33,888 nucleotides of DNA, taken from contig SGPL01000367.1 of the NCBI GenBank assembly GCA_004802705.1, positions 1 through 33,888 on the forward strand, written 5' to 3'. How positions within the stretch are numbered: the first letter of the stretch is position 1; every line of letters starts with the position of its first letter. The stretch comes from Bondarzewia mesenterica (lineage: Eukaryota; Basidiomycota; Agaricomycetes; Russulales; Bondarzewiaceae). Below, piece by piece: positions 1 through 9,900 of this stretch. Under the pieces are notes generated by a model. That model was not told the DNA's origin, searched no databases, and saw only the letters and a program-made list of their open reading frames with translations. Made by a program: the position numbers and the translations under genes.

Positions 1-18
1 CTGGGTTTGATCCGGCAC

Positions 19-164
19 CTGGTGGATGGACCTGAGCTCAAAGCGGGTGAGCGCGTCTGGTGGATAAAAAATCCGACCTCCAGCCCCGGATCGACGTGTG
101 GCTGGTGGATTACAACCGGCAACTACCCGACCGGTCTCAGAAAAAGGTGCGATTTACTGGTGGA
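19..164 (-). repeat. Subterminal-type TCCACCAG repeats, reverse orientation (fragment of a diverged element)
   Basis: The octamer CTGGTGGA occurs four times, at 19-26, 57-64, 102-109 and 157-164. It is the reverse complement of TCCACCAG, which occurs five times near the ends of the hAT-like element at 1614-2857. The surrounding bases also resemble that element on the opposite strand: a GGTCGG-type word and a T-run precede a TCCACCA copy. I infer that the window begins inside one end of a diverged relative in reverse orientation. No matching terminal repeat or target duplication is visible, because the window starts here. Confidence 0.45.
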
Positions 165-831
165 AGGACCCCTGAAAGCCACGCCAAAGGTATGTGTGGG
201 CCAGAGGGTCGACTACCGACATTTCGGGCGGGCCTGCGGCACCACCTCACATACGGATATCGGAACAGACCGTTGATTGGGCCGTCTGACTACCGGCATT
301 TGGAACATACATCGTAAATTTTCCAAAAAATCGCAAAAAAATTGTAATTTTTTTTCCCAAACACCCTAGATGCATCTGATAAAACAAACCACATGATGGC
401 ATTTGAAAAATTAAAATTTGATGTAGGCTTGCAGCTCAGGGGACCAGACACTCGAAAGCGTTAATGGAGGCCGAATGGCAAGGGATGTCGACGAGGCCTG
501 CCTAAGCATGTTGAATAGTGCTGGTCAAAATGATAATTTTCATGCCAAGGTGCCCCCCAGAAGGAGTAGTGATCCTCAAGGAGACCTCAAGACATACGGA
601 CTTGGAACATAGGTCCCCTTCAAGGAGGGCTGACATACAGACAAAAACTATATAGATACAGCTCAAATTTTGAGGTTTGGCTACCGCACATGCCTCAGAG
701 CTCCGGCGCTATGTGCCATTTGACTACTGGCTGCCGCACATACCTCTGGCTTGACTTTCAGGGATCTTGCAATAAACCTTGCAAGCAAGGTAATGCTCCT
801 GCACGTAATAAAAGCAACCTTTAGATCGCCC
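165..831. other. Gene-free stretch with degenerate short repeats
   Basis: No credible coding region is seen. Degenerate copies of a word like GACTACCGxCAT appear near 210, 288, 678 and 722, the later ones as CTACCGCACATGCCTC and CTGCCGCACATACCTC. This suggests decayed repetitive DNA. An AT-rich patch with A and T runs lies at 310-360. Nothing else is recognised. Confidence 0.4.
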
Positions 832-1554
832 TGGGGCACCCAGGACGGGAGATCCCGAGGGGATTAGGTAAGCTGACCCCGGCCATCGCGCGAGCCGCCC
901 TCCGCGTGTTCAGCGGTACAGCGAGGGGAGTCCACGGTTTCTCGGCCATTTTTCGCGATTTTTTCAGCGAGATATATTTTGTCTGTGCTGTACCTACCCC
1001 TAAGAGATTTTTGAGATTTTTTGAACTGCGAGAGCTCGAGAAAAGGGTCAAAAAACTGTTAGAACAAGCTCATTACATACGAGAACGGTGCCCCGATGGC
1101 CTTAGAGCGCTGCCCGAGATCAAGAGAGATTAGAAAGATTATCTAGCGTGCCCCATGAAAAAAATCGCAACTTAGCACTTCATGGCGCACCCAGATTTTA
1201 GCTGGCACACCCTGCTGTTGGGTGCCCCATGAAGAAATAAGCTGGAGGGCTTCGTGGGGCACCCAAACCCCATGACCAGCGAACTTCCTTCACCCGTCAG
1301 CTCGTTCGCTTGTTTCCCTCGAGTTCCCCACTCGAATCTCCCCCAGGATCGCGTGCAATAATCGCCGGTGGTGCTGTCCACGCCTATGCGATGTTTTCAC
1401 CGCTGAACTGCTCCCCGCCCCATTCACTGACGCATTCTCGCATCGCGCCCTCTGTTCCCTGAGCACTCCTAGGAGTCCCCGCTGACGCAGCGTGCCCCAG
1501 GAGTTGCTGGGGCACCGTGACTAAGCTGCCCCCCACCAGCGCTTGGTGCCCCAT
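832..1554. repeat. Cluster of GGTGCCCC / GGGGCACC inverted repeats
   Basis: The word TGGGGCACC or its complement GGTGCCCCA (exact or one base off) occurs at about 832, 1148, 1182, 1221, 1255, 1491, 1508 and 1545. Adjacent copies are usually in opposite orientation and form stems. The pair at 1491-1516 is a perfect 8-bp stem (GTGCCCCA/TGGGGCAC). No terminal repeat pair with a target duplication could be assigned, so the class of element is unknown. The reading frames through this stretch are short and unlike any protein I know. Confidence 0.5.
1147..1266. repeat. Two tandemly arranged related hairpins
   Basis: The arm at 1218-1234 (TTGGGTGCCCCATGAAG) pairs with 1250-1266 (CTTCGTGGGGCACCCAA), giving 17 bp with one mismatch and a 15-nt loop. 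Just upstream, GTGCCCCATGAA near 1148-1159 pairs with TTCATGGCGCAC near 1179-1190, giving 12 bp with one mismatch. The two hairpins share arm sequence, so they look like diverged copies of one unit. Their role is unknown. Confidence 0.6.
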
Positions 1555-1605
1555 GACAACAAAGCACAAATATTCAAGTTGATTGATGCTCCGGGAGTAC
1601 ATGAG

Positions 1606-1613
1606 AGTACATA
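1606..1613. repeat. Left 8-bp target site duplication (AGTACATA)
   Basis: AGTACATA directly precedes the left terminal inverted repeat and is repeated exactly at 2858-2865, directly after the right terminal repeat. An 8-bp duplication is the hallmark of hAT-superfamily insertion. Confidence 0.85.
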
Positions 1614-2857
1614 AGGCCCCCTGATAATAAGGGGTAAGGTCGGGTCAGCGTCCACCAGTAAAAGCCCCTCCGGCCCTGGACAGGTCAGATAGTGCCCAGT
1701 TTTGATCCACCAGCAGGACGCCGGTCTGAGGCCAGAGGTCAGGTTTTTTGTCCACCAGTCAGACCCCTTGTGTCATGAACGGCATTAGCATATTTGTTTT
1801 CTCTCTCGGTTGGACGCACACTTACCTACACTTCTAACGAGGCGGCCCGATCAGCCACGATCCCTTTACCTACCCGATCTTTCCTATCACTCGCGCCCTT
1901 GTATTATATATAGCGATGGTCCGTGCGCCGCAGTAGGCGCTATTTATATTTCCGCAGTAGCTTCATTTACCTCTAGCTTGATATACTTGGTCTTGTGCTC
2001 TGTATTAGTGCAGACTCGTGTGTAATAGAACACAGGGTATCAGCCCCTGCTTCTGACACCATCTCAGCTCGACCTTAGCCCCAATCTAAGCATCAGAACG
2101 AACCCTCCCAAAACCGAACCGCCACTACCAGGCATCAGAACCAGCTCGACAACTACGTCCAGCCACCAGAACCGGCACGACAACTACATCTAGCCACCAG
2201 AGCTAGGGCATCTTGACACCTTGTATGGGAGGTCGGGTCCATTCAGCAGTGCCAATATGTCACGTGCTCAATGTCTATTTTATGCTTTGGCAACAAACCT
2301 GAGCCCATTTTCCCTTTTTTTATTATTCTTTTGATATATAAGGTACATCTGCCACAGGTGAGTCTTTTTTTTTTTGCTAGTCCCTCTGCCACTCAGCCAA
2401 GCGGCCTCCCTCGCTTCGCACATGTTGCATCTTTTGCATTCATCATGTCGATTCCTTCATCCTGTGTGTGCTTACTGGCTAACAATATGATCTGTGAACT
2501 TTCACAGACATATTTTGATGATATCTTTGGTTACATTCTCTTGCACAAGGGGCAGTTGGTCTTGGCAGTTGAGGATTTGGGAAGATTTAAGAGATTGGTC
2601 AACAATGATGATACTGGCTTGGAGTAGACAGTATAACTGAATATAGAACACATTTTTTGGAGAATTTTAGAATTTTATTGGTATTTTTTCGATTTTTAGA
2701 GGTCAGGTCATTTGTCCACCAGTTCAGGCAGAAAAGTCGAGGTCGGGTAACCTCACGGTAGTGAATTGCCTTATTTGGGTGAGGTTTTTGTCCACCAGTT
2801 CAGAGCCGAAAGGCCGAAAATTTTGACCCGACCTCACCCCCCATTATCAGGGGGCCT
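1614..2857. mobile_element. Non-autonomous hAT-like DNA transposon, 1244 bp
   Basis: The element has 33-bp terminal inverted repeats, 1614-1646 and 2825-2857. They start AGGCCCCCTGATAAT and match at 30 of 33 positions; all three differences are A on the left arm where the right arm, read as its complement, has G. A perfect 8-bp target duplication (AGTACATA) flanks it. Inside each end lie directly oriented TCCACCAG motifs, at 1651, 1706 and 1751 on the left and 2715 and 2791 on the right; these could be transposase-binding subterminal repeats. The interior (about 1780-2690) is AT-rich and its short reading frames resemble no transposase, so the element must rely on a transposase made elsewhere. 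The superfamily is inferred from the duplication length and end structure, not from protein homology. Confidence 0.82.
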
Positions 2858-2865
2858 AGTACATA
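2858..2865. repeat. Right 8-bp target site duplication (AGTACATA)
   Basis: This is an exact copy of 1606-1613, directly after the right terminal repeat of the hAT-like element. It lies about 190 bp upstream of the RRG7-like start codon. Confidence 0.85.
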
Positions 2866-3051
2866 GTCACCGTGACCAGATCTTGTCACATTTAAATCTG
2901 GACTTTTCTTGCAACGTATCACCGGCACCAGTGTATCACTCTGGTATCAGACATCCGAGTGGATTTGACGGCAAGGGGCAAAGACCAGGTGATGCTCTCT
3001 TATTTTTTATCCAGTACTTGTGCCGGTGTTACCAACAACCTTTCTGTAGAA

Positions 3052-3980
3052 ATGCATGGCACCTGCGCCCTGCGCTATGCTGCAACACGTTTATCTGCAG
3101 TAGCCCGCGGGACCGCGTTCGAAAACCGGTCTCTCCGAATCTTGCAGAACAACCTATCAATGTCGCTCACGCGCGTCGGGGGCAGCTCCGATGGAGGCAT
3201 AGACCTGGTCGGCTGGTGGTGGGTTCCCAATTCAGGCTTAGACAAGACTGGCCAGATCGGTGCGTGCAGCTCGTGCAGTTATTCACTGAAGGATGACGCA
3301 TTCATTACAGAAATCGCGCTGTCGGATTTTGCTCAGACGCAAGCGATGGCCAAGGGACATTGAACGACACAGCATCTCGAAGGCGCGTCCGCGTCCTCGC
3401 ACAGTGCAAGGCCGAAAAGAAAAAGATGGGTCCCAATTACGTCCGCGAGCTCGAAGGCGTCATATACAGGTTCAAGTATGTGGATGTAGCTGCAAGTTCT
3501 CGACATGCATATTCTACCACCGCGATAGAGCCTTCGACCGACGCTCCCCTCTCTCTTCTGCCTGCGGCCACGAATGAAGAGTCCGCGAATGGTTCTGGAC
3601 CCGTGGTCGCGCTTCTCATCTCCGAATCGCCCTTCACTCGTGCCTGCCTCCTCGCCGCACAGTCATCGACGATCCCATTCTTCCTCCTCCACTTACCCTC
3701 TCTAGATCCTTCACCTCCGGACGATGAAGTCTTCAACTCCATCGAGTCGGAGCCATCTCTCGAATCTATTGTGCCTCTCACAACCGATGGCGCCATCGGC
3801 ACCGCATTTTGGAACGCTGCATTGGCGTCCACGCGAGGCGTCCTAGGAGGGGAGATTGAGATGCGTTGGGAGCGTGCACTCCTGGAATCATGTCCTGTGG
3901 GAATTGGCAGGCCCGGGCTCTGGTGGAGAGGCAGAAAGCTTGCAAGCTGGACTCCTGACGAGATCTTGAATGCGCTGTGA
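3052..3980 (+). CDS. RRG7: RRG7-like mitochondrial protein (restriction-endonuclease-like fold, DUF2034/RRG7 family)
   Basis: Exon 1 begins MHGTCALRYAATRLS, an Arg/Ala/Ser-rich start that could be a mitochondrial presequence. It then carries FENRSLRILQ, LSMSLTRVGG and SDGGIDLVGWWWVP. The GGxxDGGIDLxGWWW block is the signature I associate with fungal Required-for-respiratory-growth protein 7, an Mrr-like nuclease fold of unknown activity. Exon 2 continues with RRRVRVLAQCKAEKKK and GPNYVRELEG, where QCK and the Glu are typical of this fold, and ends at the TGA at 3978-3980. A splice from 3259 to 3373 (113-nt intron, GTGCGT...ACACAG) joins the frames and gives 271 residues; yeast RRG7 is of similar size. 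A shorter canonical-looking intron, 3260-3310, keeps the wrong frame, so the exact splice is uncertain. A hAT-like insertion lies just upstream. Confidence 0.72.
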
Positions 3981-4465
3981 CGCCTAGAGGATAGCAACGT
4001 ACCTCCCTCCCCACGCCAAAAAAGAAGGGCACACTGTCTATTTCAAGACCGGGGTTCTGCAGCGTGTTTATGGGTTGCGACCTGGTGAAATCCGCTTCAA
4101 TGCCATTTCCACTACCGTCTTACCAACGGGAGCAACCCTCCCCAAAAACGTGTACACTTGCGTACCCGATGCGTGCTTTAGGGTGTTAGTCTATCGTTCA
4201 TTGAAGTGGAGATGCTCGTAAGCGCGGTGTGCATACTATGATTCAAATTTGACCATTCGCGTTGCAACAGCCAGGTAAAATACATAGATGATCAGCCTAC
4301 TTCGAAGTCATCCTCTATGTCTGTTCGTGTACTTATCTACATCCGCCTGCCAGCCGATTGCATACTGTTTCACATTGCTGTGTGTTGCTGTATACATATA
4401 CATACAATTGGATAAATCAAACGAGACAGCGTTCTTGGTGCTGCTTAGAAGAAAAAACACTTTCA
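3981..4465. other. Intergenic, nothing recognised
   Basis: This is the 3' flank of the RRG7-like gene and the 3' flank of the tRNA-Arg on the other strand. The run AAAAAA at about 4451-4456 reads as TTTTTT downstream of the tRNA and would end RNA polymerase III transcription. No further coding signal is seen. Confidence 0.5.
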
Positions 4466-4547
4466 TGACCACCGCAGGGGTCGAACCTGCAATCTCCTGA
4501 TCACATACTAATCGTAGTCAGACGCGATGCCATTTCGCCAGGCGGCC
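4466..4547 (-). tRNA. tRNA-Arg (anticodon ACG) with 10-nt intron, copy 1
   Basis: The full cloverleaf can be drawn. The acceptor GGCCGCC pairs with GGTGGTC (two G-U pairs), followed by discriminator A. The D stem is GCG/CGC, the anticodon stem TCTGA/TCAGG, and the T arm GCAGG-TTCGACC-CCTGC. The 17-nt anticodon loop holds CT-ACG-A, then a 10-nt intron TTAGTATGTG in the standard place after position 37. Anticodon ACG would be read as ICG and decode CGU/CGC/CGA. All 82 bases are identical to the copy at 21738-21819 on the other strand. A T6 run follows. Confidence 0.93.
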
Positions 4548-4721
4548 ATGGAAAAATCAATACATCGATTCGACCATTGTACTGAACTTCTATAAATTGT
4601 GCGTGTCTATGCTATGTCTCTATCGGATTTCCGCCGGATACGAGGGCAATGATAAGATACAGCAGCGCAAAGATCATCCTCCACTATACCGCCATGAAAC
4701 CCCAAGTGCGGACTACTTGCC

Positions 4722-6011
4722 CTATCCGTACCTCGCCTTGAGCCCGTCATATATCCAAAATATCATCGCGCTACTGGGTATCGAACGCGCGATAGTAACA
4801 CCGCAACCCGCGTATAAGCCACGAATGCCTTGCGCCCGATACATTTCTTTCCCGACTCTCCAGAACGACCTTGATCCCTGCGACGAGGCCGAGGAAGGGC
4901 GCAACTCCGCCTCAGTTTGTATCGTGCTTTTGATGGTGTCGGCAGGAAAGAGTGCAAGGTTGTAAGAAGCACCGGCGCATGCACCGCTGAGTGCGCTCTC
5001 CCAGGACGCAAGTTCGCGCTTGCCCTTGGCGTCTGGGTCTAATGCGGAAGAAGGATGTCGGGAAAGGAGGAGAGAGGCGACGAATTCTTTTGTGCTGAAC
5101 CACGCTGCGGAACCGCCTGTTTCACGGATAAGGGTGCCAGTATGTCCGAGCCAAAATCCTCGTAGTCCCGCTGTGCGGAACGTGTTACTGATGATGGCCA
5201 ATGGACCCGGGAGGGTACGGAGGGATGCTGCGGCAGAGGGAGAAAGACCCGCTGCTGCAGCCAGTTCTGTGGCCGCAGGAGAAGCGGAGATATTGGAGGG
5301 GCTGATTAACATTTGGACTTGCATTTTGCATTTTACTAGTTCTATCGGTGTTCTGTGTATTCTGAATCAGCCGCCTGTATGATGATTAAACATAGCTGAG
5401 GGACAAACAGAAGAAAGCTGGTGATGGCGCCTGCACCGCCAGCAGCGATTGCGAGTTGAGGCAAAGACAGTTGCTGCGTCGCTGGAATTTCGCTGATCCA
5501 GCGTACCGCGTTCTGTAGTTCACCGTATGCAAGGAAAAGAGAAGCATTTTCGGCCATAGCACCCACTATCGGAGCAGGAAGACCCTGGATACGTCGCGTG
5601 AGTGATCAAGTATATGGTGAAACGCGGATGGACTCCTCATGATGTAAGGGGGAAGAGCAAAGTCAACAGAACGTACTCGATACAATCCCCTCACCCCTTC
5701 ATTCTTAAATGTCTGTGCAAGACAGTCGAGCGGTCCATTGAAACGCGCGGTAGTGTCAAGGACTTGCGCCTGTAAGCGCACCTTCGTCAAATCGAATGGA
5801 TGCTCGAAAACTTTCGAAACCATTCCGGCAACCTAACAAGCCCGCAATAGATATCATTAGTACTGTGTGGAGATCATGGACAGAGGAAGCCAGGAACAGG
5901 ACTCACACTTCCGAAAGCGATGTCCTTCGCTGCGCGTACAGCGGGAGAGCCTCTGCTATTCTCTTCAGAAAGAGTAATAGAGGGGTTGAAAGCGTCCGGG
6001 GATGTTTCCAT
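4722..6011 (-). CDS. ORT1: Mitochondrial ornithine carrier (ORT1/ARG11 type), mitochondrial carrier family
   Basis: Four exons (6011-5907, 5832-5677, 5584-5409, 5352-4722) join in phase and give 355 residues. The three carrier repeats each show the family signature: HPFDLTKVRLQAQ (repeat 1), TPIELVKCKMQ (repeat 2) and FPADTIKSTIQ (repeat 3). Gly-rich matrix-helix motifs (GVRGLYR, GLRGFWLG, GIRGLYAG) follow them. GPLDCLAQTFKNEG, GGSAAWFSTKE and the end SAMIFWIYDGLK resemble fungal Arg-13/Ort1 proteins. Such carriers sit in the inner membrane and exchange matrix ornithine for cytosolic ornithine, citrulline or protons, linking mitochondrial ornithine synthesis to cytosolic arginine synthesis. 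Introns are 74, 92 and 56 nt. The gene is divergent from the CCCH-RBR gene, with about 970 bp between starts. Another basic-amino-acid carrier of the same subfamily is the main alternative. Confidence 0.9.
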
Positions 6012-6979
6012 GTTCGGGGTATAAAATTTAAGAGTTCGTGTTGTAGGTCTTACTCAGGTTCGGATGAGTTAGTGAATGGGCTCGAGCACAGACAGGTTGA
6101 TGGTGAAAGCTGATATACGTAAAGCAAGGAAAAATATTAGCTCTGGTACATGGAAGCAGTGTGAGCGGTTATATGAAGCGCCAAAGGAAGGGCAAAGATG
6201 TGGGCGGAAGGACGTAGGAATGGGCGGCAGACTCTCGGAGTTGAAGACGGATCTTAATTATCTTCATTGCTGTTATGTAATAATTTTTATCTTATCAGAT
6301 AAATTCACCAATTAGCGTCACTTGCGTCAGACTCCTGAGCCCAAAACATCAGCATGGAGAAACTCTCAAATAATTTCAGACTAATGATCATCAAACTTCA
6401 CTATCTAGAAAGGTATTGCTGATGTTTCAAAACCTACTGAAGATGGTCGAGCAAGAAGCTATGAAACGTCGGAAGATGGTGTATGTAAGCACAACGCAAC
6501 CTATCGTGGGATCTGTACTGATCTGTACAAGCCTTGCCATTGACATCGTGCCAGAGTTCCGAGCTGGGATATGTTTGATAGCGACTTGCATTGCTCATCC
6601 GTAAATCTGCTCGTATTCTTGCCAGACTCTTGAAGTATCTCTACTCGCGGCCCTACACTGCTCAATTATTGAGTCCAACAGACTCCCCTAACAGACCATT
6701 ACCGATCGTGCGTCACTTGCTCTTGCTGGCCTTCCCGCAATTGTTCTCAACACTCGGCAACCTATTTATATGCGGTTGACCTCTAGCATCTCGTATATAT
6801 CATCTATTTTCCCTCTGTATATCTCGTCGTCCCTCGTCGGTCTATCCGAGCAACTGTGAATTGACTTCCGAGGTAAGGGGTTACACCAACAAGCCAAAGA
6901 GCTCTCATGCGAATACGTCGACTGCGCATAATTAGCGCCGCAATCAAGCTACATCGGTTCCATCGATTGGTCCCCCTCC
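6012..6979. other. Divergent intergenic / promoter region
   Basis: This lies between two divergently transcribed starts. It is moderately AT-rich. Short open frames exist (for example 6416-6604 and 6591-6779), but none has a recognisable domain or splice-consistent neighbours. Upstream control of both genes probably lies here, though I can point to no specific element. Confidence 0.45.
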
Positions 6980-9900
6980 ATGTCGCACCTCGACGTTCGT
7001 CAGCACCATTCTTTTGTCTCAACAGCGGGCCCGCGGTTGCACGAGAAAAGCGAGAAAAGTTATAACCCACAGATGCCAATGAACATGGTATGTTTCTCGT
7101 TGCATGACTATTGCCAAAGCGTTCCTTCATCCATGCGCCACTTCGGTTCGCAGCCAAGCGGTGGCCCTCCTAATTACGCCTCCATACAGCCTTATAGTCA
7201 CAGACCACGTGAAATATGCCAGAGATTCCGCCATGGTATCTGTAATGATGGCCCAAACTGTCTTTTTTATCACCCTCTTCCAACAAACACAGCTCCTGTA
7301 TGTTGTTGAACCTTTTTTGAATCCGGATCTTGACATGTCGTTTGGCATCCTGCAGACATCTGTCCGTTATCATGAAGGGCCACATCAACCAAATATGGAT
7401 CACACACAAAACCATGTGAGTGGCGCAAGCATTATTTAAACACACGCCCGTCGTCACCTAACCGACTTCTCTGAAGAACTCATCGCACCAAATGTCTCAT
7501 CAAGTCCGCCAGTGGGGCGGATTTCAACAAGGTAGACAGGTGCCGGGATCAGAGGTACACTCGCATTTTCCTTGCAACTGCTGTGTGTCTCCTCATGCAC
7601 CGATATCCGATAATGAGCAGCTTCATCATCGCGAGATTTGCTATAACTTCCAAAGAGGCCGATGTCCCAATGGCGTCAACTGCTCTAGAGCACATGTTCC
7701 TCCGGGTTCGAACTCGATGCCTCGACAAGACTTCCCGACCCACCCGAACCAGCAGCTGCCAGTAAGCCCTCTTCCCCAGTACATCCGAGACAAGTCTGCG
7801 GCCCCCATTCATGCTTACACGTCCTTTTCTAGGGACCAAGACATAACAGCCTGCCGTCGCAGTTACCCAACCCTAGTTCTGATTTTGACTTGTATGTCAC
7901 ATCTCAAGAGGCGCAAAGCCATCCCCCAACCGGCATGATTTTTGTCAGATTACCAAGGCCGACCTGGGAATTATCGCCTCGTATGCGAAAATCAACCGAC
8001 TCGGTTCAGGTGAGCACTCCGGACCCGGTATTTGCATTATCTGCTGAAAGAAGGAATTGTCAGAACGATTCTCGTCTACCTGAACGGCCACCCATCGCAC
8101 GTCCTCAAGAAGTCTCCGATCACCTGCAAGATGACCTCCTCGCTGTCACTACCGTAAATGCGGATGGGGAGGCAATGAAGAAGGAAGGCCAAGAACCTAT
8201 TACTGTAGAGTGCAGTTTGCCTGCAGCAAAGGTAAGCTCTTTATACTTAGGAGGTTCTATCGAGGTCGTCATGTTCTTTGTTTCATGCCATCACAGGTGG
8301 GCCCTTCACTGCCGAAAGACTCGGTCCCGAATTTACCCGACGGTCCTACATCAAGTGACTCGAGCATACTTTCGGGTCGACGTTCTGTACGTCCTCACAA
8401 TTGGACTCTCCGCCTCCCTTCATTCAAACTGGCACAGGTGACTGCGATCAATAACATCACACAGCCTGCTGGCAGGGACGAGAACAGACCACCACTAGCA
8501 CAGAAATTACCTTTTATTCCGCCTGATGTCTGTCGAGATTGGTGTCATGGCCGTTGTCACAGAGGGTCAAATTGCTCATATGCCCATCAACTTCCCCCCC
8601 CCTACGAAATCCCCGGTGGAAATGATCACGGTACGTCTAGCCGTTGAGGTGATCATTCAGCCCATACTCAGTTACCTTTCCCTATGCTCCATCGTTGAAG
8701 AATGGAGTCTTCAATGTGGCGGGAAGATCATCGGCAGGTGCTATCAGCACTACCGCTGCACAGGGTGCTGCATCTGGTACAGCTGCTACACAGCCCGTAA
8801 GTTTTTGCGTGGGACGTCTATCCTTGCTTCACAATGACGGTGCTTTATCCAGCGCTTGGCTATTCCGACTGCACCATCGACTGAGAATAATACCCATGTT
8901 CCTCCACAAGCGCAGAAATCAACGGTCGTCGATACCGTTGACCTCCCCTACGGTATATGCCGGGACTGGCTACAAGGTAAATGTATGACGCGTCAATGCT
9001 GGTATGCCCATGAATATCCCAGTGGCGAGGATCAGGCTCTGATGGAGCAAGAAAAGGTGTGTCCAAGTGATGTCGATGTAAAGGTCCCACTCATCAGTCG
9101 CTAGGCTGCTATTCCTGCAGCCACGCCGCCCGAACATTCTCGACTCAGAGCTGGGGACGCTGAGCGCCCCTCACTGGATAGAAAGACTGGATCGACTGCT
9201 GTGCGTTTTTGCAACCGGCGCTCATCCCTTTCCAGAGACTGATCTCAGTTACAGATGGCCACGGATCCGCCTTTCTCTTCAGCTGGGGAGAAAATGACAA
9301 GCTCTTCACCTTCGCGGAGATTTGGGAATGGTGTCGACCTTCCGCGACGCATGTGCTTGCAATTTTACCGTGGTCACTGTCCCCGAGGTACGAATTGCCC
9401 TTACGATCATCGAACGCCCAAAGAAATCGAGCTATTTCCAATTCGAGAGAAGGTGAATTCAACTCGTAATGGTACTGTTTGCCTGATATTCATCTTCCGG
9501 TAGACTACCTTTCCCAAGCACGACGCTTCTGCCTTTAACAATCCTGCGAATCGCCCCCCACTGTCGCATGGGAGTGAACAAATTATGTCTACAAAAGATT
9601 CGGTACGCTCCATTGTTGTCATCCATGTCTAGCACTCAATAATTCCACGATCTCTTCTCTGAGACAGAATGTAGTCGAGTCTTCCGCGAGCATGGTACCC
9701 CCTGGCCTATCTGTGTCCAGACAGAGATTCAATGGTCCTCAAGAACGAGATGCTTCTCCTCGCCAAAATTCTTTTGAATCCAAGGCGCTTTCTGGCACGA
9801 TGCGGTCGAAAATGGTATAATTGATCTCGCCTTGTATACGTAATGCTATGTTGACGATAGTCGAACAGCCAACACACGCGGAGAGTCCTCCAAGATTACC

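Noticed and set aside
832..1554. CRISPR-like array
   Set aside because: The repeated words alternate in orientation and have irregular spacing, and the genome is eukaryotic.
1810..2627. Possible transposase or cargo gene inside the hAT-like element
   Set aside because: The short open frames (71 and 118 codons) have no transposase motif, BED finger or RNase H-like residues, and no convincing splice chain.
2766..3363. Earlier start for the RRG7-like gene
   Set aside because: Upstream in-frame sequence runs back towards the transposon end and lacks conserved residues. ATG 3052 gives a plausible presequence directly before the conserved block.
3437..3997. 186-codon minus-strand open frame
   Set aside because: It is antisense to the RRG7-like exon 2, which has recognisable conserved motifs.
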